Source: Archangium minus
Lineage (GTDB): Bacteria > Myxococcota > Myxococcia > Myxococcales > Myxococcaceae
Direction: 5' to 3'
DNA length: 64,000 nt
Assembly (NCBI RefSeq): GCF_044360475.1
Contig: NZ_CP043494.1
Location: forward strand, 9,858,001 to 9,922,000
Numbering within the stretch: the first letter of the stretch is position 1; every line of letters begins with the position of its first letter. The notes beneath the pieces are model-generated. The model saw only the letters and a list, made by a program, of their open reading frames with translations, was not told the origin of the DNA and ran no database searches. Made by a program: the position numbers and the translations under genes. Positions 42,208 to 50,656 of the stretch are shown here, piece by piece.

Positions 42208-43848
42208 TCACGCCGTGCGGATGGATGCGGCCCCCTCCAGTCCCAGCTCAACCACAGCTACTTCCCTCATGCGGAATTTCTGGATTTTTCCAGTCACCGT
42301 CATGGGGAACTCGTCCACGAACTTCCAGTAGCGGGGAATCTTGAAGGTGGAGATGCGGCCCGTGCAGAAGCGCACGAGCTCCTCCTGGGTGAGCGAGGTC
42401 CCGGGCTTCGTCTTCACCCAGGCCATCACCTCCTCGCCGTACTTCTCGCTGGGCACGCCGATGACCTGGGCCTCGCTGACGCCCGGGTGCGTGTGGAGGA
42501 ACTCCTCAATCTCGCGCGGGTACACGTTCTCGCCGCCGCGGATGATCATGTCCTTGATGCGGCCGACGATTCTCACGTAGCCGTCCTCGTCCATGGTGGC
42601 GAGATCGCCGGTGTGCATCCAGCCGGCCGCGTCGATGGAGTTGCGGGTGGCCTCGGGGTTGTTCCAGTAGCCGAGCATCACGCTGTAGGCCCGCGTGCAC
42701 AGCTCGCCAGGCGAGCCGCGAGGCACCACCGCGCCCGTGGCTGGCTCGACAATCTTCACCTCCACGTGCGGGTGCACCCGGCCCACGGTGGAGACGCGCT
42801 TGTCCAGCGGGTCGTCCAACGCGCTCTGCGTGGACACGGGCGAGGTCTCCGTCATGCCGTAGCAGATGGTGACCTCCCGCATGTTCATGCGCGACTGCAC
42901 CTTCTTCATCACCTCGATGGGGCACGGCGAGCCCGCCATGATGCCGGTGCGCAGCGAGGAGAAGTCGAACTCGCCAAAGCGCGGATGATCCAACTCGGCG
43001 ATGAACATGGTGGGCACGCCGTAGAGCGCGGTACAGCGCTCGGCCCCCACCGTCTGCATCACCGCGAGTGGATCAAACGCCTCGGCCGGAATCACCATGG
43101 TCGAGCCGTGGGAGGTGCAGGCCAGGTTGCCCATCACCATGCCGAAGCAGTGGTAGAAGGGCACGGGGATGCAGACGCGGTCCTCGGGCCCGAGGCGCAG
43201 CGCCTCGCCCACGAAGAAGCCGTTGTTGAGGACGTTGTGGTGGCTGAGCGTGGCGCCCTTGGGAAAGCCCGTGGTGCCGGACGTGTACTGGATGTTGATG
43301 GGGTCGTCGAACTGGAGCGAGGCCTCACGCGCCGTGAGCAGGCTCTCGCTCACGTGGGTGCCATTCTTCAGCAGCAGCTCCCAGTCATCCTCCATCACCA
43401 GCGCGACGCGCAGCTCGGGGCAGCGCGGGCGCACCTCCTCGAGCATCTTCCGGTAGTCCGTCTGGCGGAAGCCGCGCGAGAGCAGCAGCACGCTGGTGCC
43501 GGACTGCTTGAGCGCGTACTCCAGCTCCGCCGACTTGTAGGCGGGGTTGAGGTTCACCAGGATCGCGCCAATGCGGGCCATGGCGTACTGGGCCACCACC
43601 CACTCGAAGCGGTTGGGAGACCAGAGCCCCACCCGGTCCCCCTTCTCCACGCCAAACGCCAGCAGGCCCAGGGCCACCCGCGTCGTCTGCTCCCAGAGCT
43701 GGCTCCACGTGGCGCGGTAGCCCTGAGAGACGACGACGAGCGCCTCGCGATCACCATGACGCTCGACGGTGCGGCGCAGGTTCTGGCCGATGGTCTCCCC
43801 AAGCAGCGGGGTGGTGCTGGTTCCGTGGACGTAGGAAGGAGAAGGCAT
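42208..43848 (-). CDS. AMP-binding acyl-CoA synthetase
   Basis: 546 aa from the ATG at 43846-43848. ANL-superfamily adenylating enzyme. The phosphate loop YTSGTTGFPKGATLSH, CYGMTETSPVS (motif A5-like), GYWNNPEATRNSI, TGDLATMDEDGYVRIVGRIKD (residues about 415-435) and the C-terminal catalytic Lys in MTVTGKIQKFRMRE are present. It activates a carboxylic acid to acyl-CoA; the highly conserved motifs point to fatty-acid-CoA ligase (FadD-like). It has no dedicated partner genes in the window. Confidence 0.9.
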   Translation of the reverse strand: MPSPSYVHGTSTTPLLGETIGQNLRRTVERHGDREALVVVSQGYRATWSQLWEQTTRVALGLLAFGVEKGDRVGLWSPNRFEWVVAQYAMARIGAILVNLNPAYKSAELEYALKQSGTSVLLLSRGFRQTDYRKMLEEVRPRCPELRVALVMEDDWELLLKNGTHVSESLLTAREASLQFDDPINIQYTSGTTGFPKGATLSHHNVLNNGFFVGEALRLGPEDRVCIPVPFYHCFGMVMGNLACTSHGSTMVIPAEAFDPLAVMQTVGAERCTALYGVPTMFIAELDHPRFGEFDFSSLRTGIMAGSPCPIEVMKKVQSRMNMREVTICYGMTETSPVSTQSALDDPLDKRVSTVGRVHPHVEVKIVEPATGAVVPRGSPGELCTRAYSVMLGYWNNPEATRNSIDAAGWMHTGDLATMDEDGYVRIVGRIKDMIIRGGENVYPREIEEFLHTHPGVSEAQVIGVPSEKYGEEVMAWVKTKPGTSLTQEELVRFCTGRISTFKIPRYWKFVDEFPMTVTGKIQKFRMREVAVVELGLEGAASIRTA

Positions 43849-43920
43849 GGCCGATGATGTTCGCGAGCTGGCCCGGCTCGCAAGCACGTCTCCCTCAACG
43901 CACCGCGCAACTTTTGCGCC

Positions 43921-45771
43921 TTAGTCGCAGCGGTAGCAGAGCGTCCGTGAGCCGCTCGACACCCACGGGGCGGCGTAGTCCTGGCAGACCTTGTCGGGCC
44001 GAGCCTGGAGCTTCCGGACGACGTCCACCAGGGGCGTGTGGTTGTCATCGGAGATGCGCTGGTAGCCTTCCCAATCCCCCGCGGAGGCCTCCCAGAAGAC
44101 ACAGAAGCCCGGCCCCTCCCGCACCGCGCCGCTGCTGAACAGCGGCCAGTGTCCACCGGTGGCGGACCAGTTCTCTGGCACCCAGCCCAACGCAACGTTG
44201 GAGAAGTTCGCCCGAGGCCAGGAGGGAGTCAGCAGCCCACCGAAGCGTTTGCCCTCGTCATGCAGCACCCGCCGGATGATCGCCGTCGCTCCGCGATCCT
44301 CCAACGCATCGAGCGTCTGGAAGGGCGGTGCTCCACGCACGCGCTCCCGGTAGCTCGACTCATAGGACTCGTAGGCCCGGCCCCACCCACGCGTCACCTC
44401 GAAGAGCCCGATGGCGACAAGCACGGCCAGTGCGAGATCCCAGTACCATGCGCGCACCAGCCCCTTCTGGAACACCGCCCCCATCCGGATGCTGGTGACG
44501 AACAGGGCCACGCACAGCAGCAGCACCACGGCGTGCAAGCCGTACTTGAGGAAGTAGTAGTCAATGGGCAGCCCCGCCTTCCTGTAGGCAAACTGCACCA
44601 GCGCGCTGGCCCCACAGAACAGCACGGCGAAGTCGATCAACCGCCGCTCGACGGAATCCTGCCGGGGGGAGAGGAAGCGCACGACCAGGAGCCCCACCAG
44701 GGTCCACCACTGCACCCGCAGCGCGCGCTCGTGCGAGTGGGCCACGATGGCGCCGGGGACCTGCGCCAGGGGAAGGAGCCGCGAGTACGCGTACGCGGCG
44801 GCCCCGAGGAACACGAGCCCCACGAACCAGACCCCCCAACGGTACTTCGGGCCGAACGAGCGGAAGCCCTCCACCAGAAGGAGCACCCCGCCCGTGAAGA
44901 GGAAGTCCCCGAGGTTCAGCCCGTAGGTGAACCGGTAGAACACCGTGAACACGGCGAGCGCGCCGCAGCGCCCCCAGACCGAGCGCGGAAGGCCATAGGC
45001 GAGCCACGCCAGCACGAGGGTCACCAGCCCGAAGAGATGGGGATAGAAGCCATCGGCCTGGTGGTAGTGCAGCCACCGCAGCAGCAGGAACCGCCATGCC
45101 GCGACGGTGGCCACCAGCAGGACAACCTGCGCCGCCACCTGCGCGCGACCCGAGTGCCAGAGCCGCCCGGCGACGGACTCGACTCCCGCGGCGAGCGCCA
45201 CGGCGATGACCATGGGCACGAGGTAGAAACCGGCGCGGAAGCTGGTGAACGCGTCCAGGCCGAAGAGCCACTCCAGCCCATACGTCAACGTGTGGAAGAG
45301 GATGAAGCCCTGGTAGACGCCGGGCTCGTGGGAGACGAAGTCGGCCCGGAGCGCAGCGTGGTTGCCGGCGTCCCCTCCCCCGACCGTCACCAGGCCCTCC
45401 ATGGCGGGGATGCCCAGCATCCGCCACGTCACGCCCCACACCGTGGCGAGGTAGAGCCCCTGGAGAAGCACCAGCGGCACGTGCGTGGGCCAGGGCCGCT
45501 CATGCGAGACCCCCTTCCACGTGAGCCCAGCCGCCCCCGCGAGGCCCACCAGGGCACCCACCCACAGGGGCAGGCCCAGCGCCGCCCGCAGCACGCCCGC
45601 CAGGGCTCCTGGCAACAGCAGCCACAGGAGCAGCAGGAAGAACAGCGTGCCGAGCCCACGGGGTGGCACCGGCAGAGAGGAGGAGGGCTTCGCGTTGACG
45701 GTGTCCACCGGCGGCGCCCTATACCAGACCGGACCGTGTGTCGCATCTTCACGCACAGCGCGTGTGAGCAT
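43921..45771 (-). CDS. polytopic membrane protein, GT-C-like, possibly a glycosyltransferase or polymer ligase
   Basis: 616 aa with about twelve hydrophobic helices (e.g. LGTLFFLLLLWLLLPGALAG, LRADFVSHEPGVYQGFILF loop, GFYLVPMVIAVALAAGVES). A soluble C-terminal part contains several Cys (GFCVFW, KVCQDY, TLCYRC). The long non-helical extracytoplasmic loop after TM2 with GGGDAGNHAAL is reminiscent of GT-C/O-antigen type enzymes. It is divergent from the glycosyltransferase at 45826, whose DUF2304 partner follows, so all could act in a glycan/polyprenol pathway. Function not established. Confidence 0.7.
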   Translation of the reverse strand: MLTRAVREDATHGPVWYRAPPVDTVNAKPSSSLPVPPRGLGTLFFLLLLWLLLPGALAGVLRAALGLPLWVGALVGLAGAAGLTWKGVSHERPWPTHVPLVLLQGLYLATVWGVTWRMLGIPAMEGLVTVGGGDAGNHAALRADFVSHEPGVYQGFILFHTLTYGLEWLFGLDAFTSFRAGFYLVPMVIAVALAAGVESVAGRLWHSGRAQVAAQVVLLVATVAAWRFLLLRWLHYHQADGFYPHLFGLVTLVLAWLAYGLPRSVWGRCGALAVFTVFYRFTYGLNLGDFLFTGGVLLLVEGFRSFGPKYRWGVWFVGLVFLGAAAYAYSRLLPLAQVPGAIVAHSHERALRVQWWTLVGLLVVRFLSPRQDSVERRLIDFAVLFCGASALVQFAYRKAGLPIDYYFLKYGLHAVVLLLCVALFVTSIRMGAVFQKGLVRAWYWDLALAVLVAIGLFEVTRGWGRAYESYESSYRERVRGAPPFQTLDALEDRGATAIIRRVLHDEGKRFGGLLTPSWPRANFSNVALGWVPENWSATGGHWPLFSSGAVREGPGFCVFWEASAGDWEGYQRISDDNHTPLVDVVRKLQARPDKVCQDYAAPWVSSGSRTLCYRCD

Positions 45772-45825
45772 CCGAGCCCATCCCCTCTATTGCCCGAGGG
45801 GAGTTTCTCGGCGAGAAGGGTGGCC

Positions 45826-46521
45826 ATGGAAGCAGGGACCCTCATCATCCTGCTGGCCTACAACGAAGAGGCCTGCATCGCGGATGTCGTCGCCGAGCTC
45901 CGGCAGGAGCTGCCCGGCATCGACGTGGCCGTGGTGGACGACGGCTCGCGCGACGAGACGGCGGAGCGGGCCCGGAAGGCGGGCGCCCACGTGGTCCGTC
46001 ACCCCATCAACCTCGGGGTGGCCGCGGCCGAGGCCACCGGCCTGTTGTACGCGCTGCGCCACGGGTACTCGCACGTGGTGCGCATGGATGGGGATGGCCA
46101 GCATGACCCGCACAGCGTCCCCGCGCTGCTGAAGGCCCTGGAGCAAGGCGCGGAGCTGGTGGTGGGAAGCCGCTTCGCCGGAGTGGCCAGCTTCCGCTCC
46201 ACGTGGCTGCGCCGCTTTGGCAGCAAGCTCATCTCCGGACTGCTCTCGTCGCTGTGCAAGCAGCGCATCACCGACCCGACGTCCGGCTTCCGCGGCTTCG
46301 GCCCCAGGGCCATGCGCTTCTTCTCCACGCGCTTCCCGCATGACTACCCGGAACCGGAGAGTGTGCTGATGGCGTCGCGGCAGCACTTCCCCATTGTGGA
46401 AGTGCCCGTGAAGATGCGCTCGCGGCGCGCGGGGGAGAGCTCCCTCACCGCCTGGCGGTCGACGTTCTACATGGCCAAGGTGTCCTTCGCGCTCTTCATG
46501 GAGCGCTTCCGGGCGGTCTGA
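45826..46521 (+). CDS. glycosyltransferase family 2 (polyprenol-phosphate type)
   Basis: 231 aa from the ATG at 45826 with GAGAAGG upstream. GT-A fold: LLAYNEEACIADVVAEL, VVDDGSRDETAE (first Asp motif), the DGDGQHD metal-binding acidic motif at about 90, and ITDPTSGFRGFGPRAM. The absence of C-terminal membrane helices and the tandem DUF2304 gene two bases downstream resemble dolichol/undecaprenyl-phosphate mannose or glucose synthases with separate membrane partners. It transfers a sugar to a lipid carrier at the cytoplasmic face. Confidence 0.9.
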   Translation: MEAGTLIILLAYNEEACIADVVAELRQELPGIDVAVVDDGSRDETAERARKAGAHVVRHPINLGVAAAEATGLLYALRHGYSHVVRMDGDGQHDPHSVPALLKALEQGAELVVGSRFAGVASFRSTWLRRFGSKLISGLLSSLCKQRITDPTSGFRGFGPRAMRFFSTRFPHDYPEPESVLMASRQHFPIVEVPVKMRSRRAGESSLTAWRSTFYMAKVSFALFMERFRAV

Positions 46522-46523
46522 AC

Positions 46524-46901
46524 ATGAGCCGCTCCAGCATCATCGTCCTCATCTTCTCGGCCGCGTTCGCCCTGGCCGTCCTGCTGTCGGCGCGTCGCCG
46601 CCGCACGTCGGAGCACCACACCTTCAGCTGGCTGCTCGTCTCCGTGCTGACGGCCTCCCTGGCGCTCTGGCGCAATGTCATCGACGCCCTCTCCAGCGCG
46701 ATGGGCATCTACTACCCCCCCTCTGCGCTCTTCGCGATCGTGTGCGGCGGGTTGCTCTGGCTCCTCTTCCGCTTGAGCCTCCAGGTGGCCGAGCAGCGCA
46801 AGCAGATCCAACGCCTGGCGCAGGAGCTCGCCGTGCTGTCCGCGCAGCACCCGTCCCCGGCGGAGCGCGTGCCCCCGGAGACTCCAGGCTCGGCGGGTTA
46901 G
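46524..46901 (+). CDS. DUF2304 membrane protein
   Basis: 125 aa with three hydrophobic segments (IIVLIFSAAFALAVLLSAR, TFSWLLVSVLTASLALW, YPPSALFAIVCGGLLWLLF) and a charged C-terminus. DUF2304 typically sits beside GT2 enzymes as the membrane anchor or flippase partner. It begins 2 bp after the glycosyltransferase stop, so the pair is an operon. Confidence 0.83.
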   Translation: MSRSSIIVLIFSAAFALAVLLSARRRRTSEHHTFSWLLVSVLTASLALWRNVIDALSSAMGIYYPPSALFAIVCGGLLWLLFRLSLQVAEQRKQIQRLAQELAVLSAQHPSPAERVPPETPGSAG

Positions 46902-46946
46902 AAGGACTTCGAAAAGTTGCAAACGGGGAGTTGGAAACAACAGGAC

Positions 46947-46962
46947 ATGCGGATATCTGCAT
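46947..46962. promoter_or_regulatory. ArsR operator
   Basis: ATGCGGATATCTGCAT is a 16-bp near-perfect dyad (ATGCnGATATCnGCAT) centred on GATATC, overlapping the promoter region 7 bp upstream of arsR. It fits the AT-rich dyads bound by ArsR/SmtB regulators. Autoregulation is inferred. Confidence 0.7.
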
Positions 46963-46968
46963 ATCATC

Positions 46969-47331
46969 ATGTCGGCCGCTGCATCCCTCGAAGTTCAACA
47001 GGCCTCCCGCCTCTTCAAGGCGCTGGGGGATGAAACCCGTCTACGCATCGTGGCGCTGCTCTCCCACGGTGAGCTGTGCGTCTGCCACCTGGAGTCCGCC
47101 CTCGGGCTGACGCAATCCACCACCTCCCGCCAGCTCAGCGTGCTGCGTGCGGCCGGCGTGGTGGAGCCTCGCCGGGAGGGGAGCTGGGTCTACTACCGGC
47201 TCGCTCCCCAGCTCGACGAGGTGTGCAAGCAGCAGCTCAAGGCGCTCGTCAGCACCTTCGGCAAGCAGGAGACGCTCCGCAAGGACGTGGAGCAACTCCT
47301 CGAGACTCGAGGGCCCGGCTCCTGCCGGTGA
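46969..47331 (+). CDS. arsR: arsenical-resistance operon repressor ArsR
   Basis: 120 aa. Winged helix of ArsR/SmtB type with LFKALGDETRLRIVALLSHG, the As(III)-binding ELCVCHLES motif (two Cys, type I site on helix alpha3), and SQTTTSRQLS-like TQSTTSRQLSVLRAAGVVE recognition helix. A third Cys near the C-terminus (VCKQQL) and one at the end (GSCR) are extra candidate ligands. It releases the operator on binding arsenite. First gene of arsR-acr3-arsC. Confidence 0.93.
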   Translation: MSAAASLEVQQASRLFKALGDETRLRIVALLSHGELCVCHLESALGLTQSTTSRQLSVLRAAGVVEPRREGSWVYYRLAPQLDEVCKQQLKALVSTFGKQETLRKDVEQLLETRGPGSCR

Positions 47332-47378
47332 GCCTCGGCCCTCCACCCGCCCCTTCTTCTTCCACGAGGTACCTCTCA

Positions 47379-48512
47379 GTGTCCGACGCCATCGTCAAAC
47401 GGCTCTCCTTCATCGACCGCTACCTGCCGGTATGGATCTTCACCGCCATGGGGCTGGGCATTGGCCTGGGGCGGGCCTTCCCCGACATTGGGGCCCGGCT
47501 GGACATGGTGAAGCTGGATACCGTCTCCCTGCCCATTGCCATCGGTCTCCTGTGGATGATGTACCCGGTGCTGGCGAAGGTACGTTACGGAGAGCTGGGC
47601 CGGCTGCGCTCGCGCGGCAAGCTCTTCGGCGTCTCGCTCTTCCTCAATTGGGTAGTGGGACCGGTGCTGATGTTCGCCCTGGCGTGGGCGCTGCTGCCGG
47701 ATCTGCCCCACTACCGTACGGGGCTCATCCTCATTGGCCTGGCCCGCTGCATCGCCATGGTGCTGGTGTGGAACATGCTCGCCTGCGGCAGCACTGAGGT
47801 GGCGGCGGTGCTGGTGGCGCTCAACTCCGTCTTCCAGATTCTCTTCTACTCAGTGCTTGGCTGGTTCTTCATCACCGTCGTCCCCGGCTGGCTCGGCGCG
47901 GAAGGCACCGCGTTCGACGTGTCCATGTGGAGCATCGCCAAGAGCGTACTCATCTTCCTCGGCGTGCCGCTGGTGGCGGGGGCGCTCACCCGCCTCGGGC
48001 TCACCCGGCTCAAGGGAGAGGAGTGGTACGAGAAGAAGTTCCTTCCGCGCCTGGCGCCCACCGCACTGCTGGGATTGCTCTACACCATCGTGCTGATGTT
48101 CGCGATGCAGGGGGAGAAGATGACGCGCCTGCCGCTGGACGTGGTGCGCATCTCCATCCCGCTGATGCTCTACTTCGTCATCATGTTCGCCTCCGCCTTC
48201 TTCCTGTCGCGGAAGATGGGCTTCAGCTACGAGGAGACGGCCTCGCTGTCCTTCACGGCGGCGGGCAACAACTTCGAGCTGGCCATCGCGGTGGCGGTGG
48301 GTGTCTTCGGCATGGCCTCGGGCGAGGCGCTGGCGGGAGTGGTGGGCCCGCTCATCGAGGTGCCCGCCCTCATCGCGCTCGTCTATCTCTCCCTGTGGTT
48401 GCGGCGCCGGCTCTTCCCGGAGTCGGAGTCCGTCGTCTTGCCCCGCCGCTTCGAGAGCAAGGCCACCCCCTCCGACGCGTCCGCCTCCCCTCCCGGTGAG
48501 GCACGGTCGTGA
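47379..48512 (+). CDS. acr3: arsenite efflux permease ACR3
   Basis: 377 aa from the GTG at 47379 with a GAGG ribosome site; the ORF frame continues upstream but no ATG lies between it and arsR. Ten membrane helices. The bile-acid/arsenite BART family hallmark ARCIAMVLVWNMLACGSTE has the essential Cys in helix 4, and SLSFTAAGNNFELAIAVAVG is the second signature. ACR3 exports As(III) with H+ counterflow. Stop overlaps the GTG of the arsC frame (GTGA). Confidence 0.93.
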   Translation: MSDAIVKRLSFIDRYLPVWIFTAMGLGIGLGRAFPDIGARLDMVKLDTVSLPIAIGLLWMMYPVLAKVRYGELGRLRSRGKLFGVSLFLNWVVGPVLMFALAWALLPDLPHYRTGLILIGLARCIAMVLVWNMLACGSTEVAAVLVALNSVFQILFYSVLGWFFITVVPGWLGAEGTAFDVSMWSIAKSVLIFLGVPLVAGALTRLGLTRLKGEEWYEKKFLPRLAPTALLGLLYTIVLMFAMQGEKMTRLPLDVVRISIPLMLYFVIMFASAFFLSRKMGFSYEETASLSFTAAGNNFELAIAVAVGVFGMASGEALAGVVGPLIEVPALIALVYLSLWLRRRLFPESESVVLPRRFESKATPSDASASPPGEARS

Positions 48513-49012
48513 CGCCTCGCGCCCCCTTCAAAGAGCTCTTCTCCTGCACGGGCAACTCGGCCCGCCACATCGGTGCGGGGAACTCCTCCACCATCAGCCC
48601 TGGAGCTTCCATGAGGACCGTCATCTTCGCTTGCGTCCACAACGCGGGCCGCTCGCAAATGGCCGCCGCCTTCTTCAACGCGCTGGCGGACCCGACGAAG
48701 GCCCGCGGCGTATCCGCAGGCACACAGCCCGGGGAGCGTATCCACCCGGAAGTACAATCCGCCATGGCCGAGGTGGGCATCGACCTGTCACGCGCGAAGC
48801 CGCAGCGCCTCACGGACGAGCTGGCCCGGGACGCCCACTGGCTCATCACCATGGGGTGCGGTGAAGCCTGCCCCCATGTGCCTGGCCTCAAGCGTGATGA
48901 CTGGCCACTCGAGGACCCCAAGGGCAAGCCGGTGGAGCGCGTCCGGCAGATTCGTGACGAGGTGCGCTTGCGTGTTTCGGAGCTGCTCACCCGGGAGGGC
49001 TGGGCCCGGTAG
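48509..49012 (+). CDS. arsC: arsenate reductase (LMW phosphatase/thioredoxin-coupled type), with N-terminal decayed extra P-loop
   Basis: 167 aa if translation begins at the coupled GTG 48509; 133 aa if it starts at the ATG 48611, preceded by GGAG, which I think is the functional start. The enzyme part (from 48611) begins RTVIFACVHNAGRSQM with the C-x5-R phosphatase loop and continues to the GEACPHVPGLKRDDWPLEDP region (about 91-110), whose Cys is the usual second redox Cys. It reduces As(V) to As(III) for Acr3. The 34 codons ahead encode ELFSCTGNSARHIGAGN, a degenerate copy of the same C-x5-R loop. Confidence 0.88.
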   Translation: MTPRAPFKELFSCTGNSARHIGAGNSSTISPGASMRTVIFACVHNAGRSQMAAAFFNALADPTKARGVSAGTQPGERIHPEVQSAMAEVGIDLSRAKPQRLTDELARDAHWLITMGCGEACPHVPGLKRDDWPLEDPKGKPVERVRQIRDEVRLRVSELLTREGWAR

Positions 49013-49040
49013 AACCCCGGGTCGCGTGTCGTCCTTTTAT

Positions 49041-49261
49041 GGCCCCGCCCATGTGGGGGCAATTGCCGCGCACCTGCCGCAGGACCGCTCCGTCATCTCA
49101 CGCCACCTCAAGGTGCTGCACGACGGCACCGCATCTACGAGGTTGACGGACAGGCGGTCCTCGCGTCCTTCGAGAGTCTCCTCTCCCGAGCGCGAGAGTT
49201 GGCGCAGGTCTGTTGTCCACCGACCACTGGCCGCGCACCTGCCGAGAGAGTGTCGCAATGA
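49041..49261 (+). pseudogene. frameshifted remnant of a second ArsR-type regulator
   Basis: 49041-49130 in one frame encodes HVGAIAAHLPQDRSVISRH then LKVLHD, the recognition-helix region of an ArsR. About 49127 onward in another frame reads RHRIYEVDGQAVLASFESLL then SRARELAQVCC to a TGA at 49259-49261, the dimerisation helix of the same family. About 9-12 codons between them are missing, shifting the frame. No intact start precedes it. It follows arsC on the same strand, so an ancestral ars operon probably had a second ArsR (or a duplicated one) that has decayed. Confidence 0.7.
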
Positions 49262-49321
49262 GGCCCAGCCGCAGGCGAGCAGACGGCGCCGCGTCTCCGA
49301 AGGAAACGGGAGCTCGGCAAA

Positions 49322-49388
49322 CGGCCCCGACGGGAATCGAACGAGCGGCCCGTGGTCTTGCCAGCCTGCTCGTCCGGTAACCGGGGCC
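49322..49388 (-). other. tRNA-like remnant (possible)
   Basis: On the minus strand GGCCCCG (49388-49382) pairs perfectly with CGGGGCC (49329-49323), as an acceptor stem would. TTCGATTCCCGT precedes the 3' arm like a T-loop, and removing 7 nt (GCCGCTC) restores a normal ACGGG/CCCGT T-stem. The middle is too short for complete D and anticodon arms. An alternative fold pairs ACGAGC with GCTCGT. It is either a truncated tRNA or a coincidental hairpin cluster. Confidence 0.25.
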
Positions 49389-49402
49389 TTCCGGTGTTGA
49401 AG

Positions 49403-49438
49403 ATCCACGGTTCGAAGGCGGTCTCCCTCTCCGTGGAT
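49403..49438. other. inverted repeat upstream of the BON gene
   Basis: ATCCACGG (49403-49410) and CCGTGGAT (49431-49438) can form an 8-bp stem with a 20-nt loop. It lies about 100 bp upstream of the first BON gene and may be part of its leader. The interval 49439-49534 otherwise shows nothing except the AAGGAGA ribosome site. Confidence 0.4.
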
Positions 49439-49534
49439 GGGTAGCCAGGCAGCCGCCCTCACTCCGCCCCCTTGCCGTGGGTGCGAGCCGATCAAGACCT
49501 TCAGATCGATCTCACACCCCATAAGGAGACGGTG

Positions 49535-50617
49535 ATGGCCGACAGGCGGCGGCATGGCATTGAGCGACAGGGACTGGGCCAAGACCCGGAGCGCGGCAAC
49601 CGACGAGACGTGACGGAGCGCGGGCGGGACATGGGACGCATGCGGGAATTCCGCGGAGAGGACCGGGGACCGGGCCGCGGCTCCCGCGAGGAGGAGCGGG
49701 ATCGGGGTCGATTCGGAGGCGGCGGAGGCATGCGGGGCAGCGGCTTCAGCGATCAAGACGTGGGCCGCTACGGCCGAGGCTACGAGTACGGCGGAGATGA
49801 GGACCGGGGCCGCTTCGACCAGGACAGTCGTGAGGAGTACCACCGAGGCGGACTGATGCGAGGCGCCCCGGGGGTTCGCCGGGCCGGTGGTCCTGGCGAG
49901 GAGTTCGGCGAGGGCTTCTGGAGCGAGGTGACGCGCGAGCGGACCCGGGGTGACTTCGATCGCTATGGTGCTCGCGGCGCCCAGCGCACCCAGCACTACG
50001 ACACCGACCGCTGGGACCGAGGCCAATACGCCCTGGGCGCCTCGGCGGACCCCGAGGACATGCGTCGCTATGGCTGGGGTGAGGGCTGGAGCCAGGACCA
50101 GGGCCGCGACAACAGCTTCGGCACCCGTGGCTTCGGCGCCGACGACTACCAACCGCCCCGGATTCAATCCTCGTTCATCGAGCAGCGCCCGCGCACCGGC
50201 TACGCCACCAGCCCCACGCGCGACATGGACCGAGAGATGGGTCACGGCGCCGGACGCGGCGGCATGCAGGGGGCGTATCCCTACTACGAGCAGTCCCCCG
50301 AGCTTCCCCGCCGTCAGGGCCGCGGGCCGCGCAACTACCAGCGCTCGGATGACCGCATCCGCGAGGACATCTGCGAACAGCTGATGCGGGCCTGGATGGA
50401 CGCCGACGACGTGGACGTCCGGGTGGAGAAGGGCGAGGTCACCCTCTCCGGCACGGTGAAGAGTCGGGACGAGAAGCGCGCCATCGAAGACCTGGCGGAG
50501 GACATCCTCGGGGTGAAGGAGGTCCACAACGAGCTCCGCGTCGCCCGCCCCCAGCAGCAGCGAGAGGAACGGCGAGACGAGAACCAGGGCGCGCGGCAGG
50601 ACCAGATGCTGCAGTGA
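49535..50617 (+). CDS. BON-domain protein, long Arg/Gly/Asp-rich N-terminus
   Basis: 360 aa from the ATG at 49535 with AAGGAGA upstream. No signal peptide. Residues 1-275 are low complexity, rich in Arg/Gly/Asp/Tyr (e.g. RGREFRGEDRGPGRG style repeats). The C-terminal BON domain (about 285-345) has NYQRSDDRIREDICEQLM, GEVTLSGTVKSRDEK and RAIEDLAEDILGVKEVHNEL. BON domains bind phospholipid or other ligands. The downstream gene encodes a paralogous BON domain with the same QRSDDRIRE opening. Its R/G-rich arm might bind nucleic acid or phase-separate (inference). Confidence 0.85.
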   Translation: MADRRRHGIERQGLGQDPERGNRRDVTERGRDMGRMREFRGEDRGPGRGSREEERDRGRFGGGGGMRGSGFSDQDVGRYGRGYEYGGDEDRGRFDQDSREEYHRGGLMRGAPGVRRAGGPGEEFGEGFWSEVTRERTRGDFDRYGARGAQRTQHYDTDRWDRGQYALGASADPEDMRRYGWGEGWSQDQGRDNSFGTRGFGADDYQPPRIQSSFIEQRPRTGYATSPTRDMDREMGHGAGRGGMQGAYPYYEQSPELPRRQGRGPRNYQRSDDRIREDICEQLMRAWMDADDVDVRVEKGEVTLSGTVKSRDEKRAIEDLAEDILGVKEVHNELRVARPQQQREERRDENQGARQDQMLQ

Positions 50618-50656
50618 GACGGCACCCCACGCATCCGACAGGAGAGGAATCCACGA

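Noticed and set aside
44038..46521. 827-aa plus-strand ORF
   Set aside because: Only the last 231 codons (from 45826) form a real glycosyltransferase with a ribosome site; the rest is antisense to the membrane protein.
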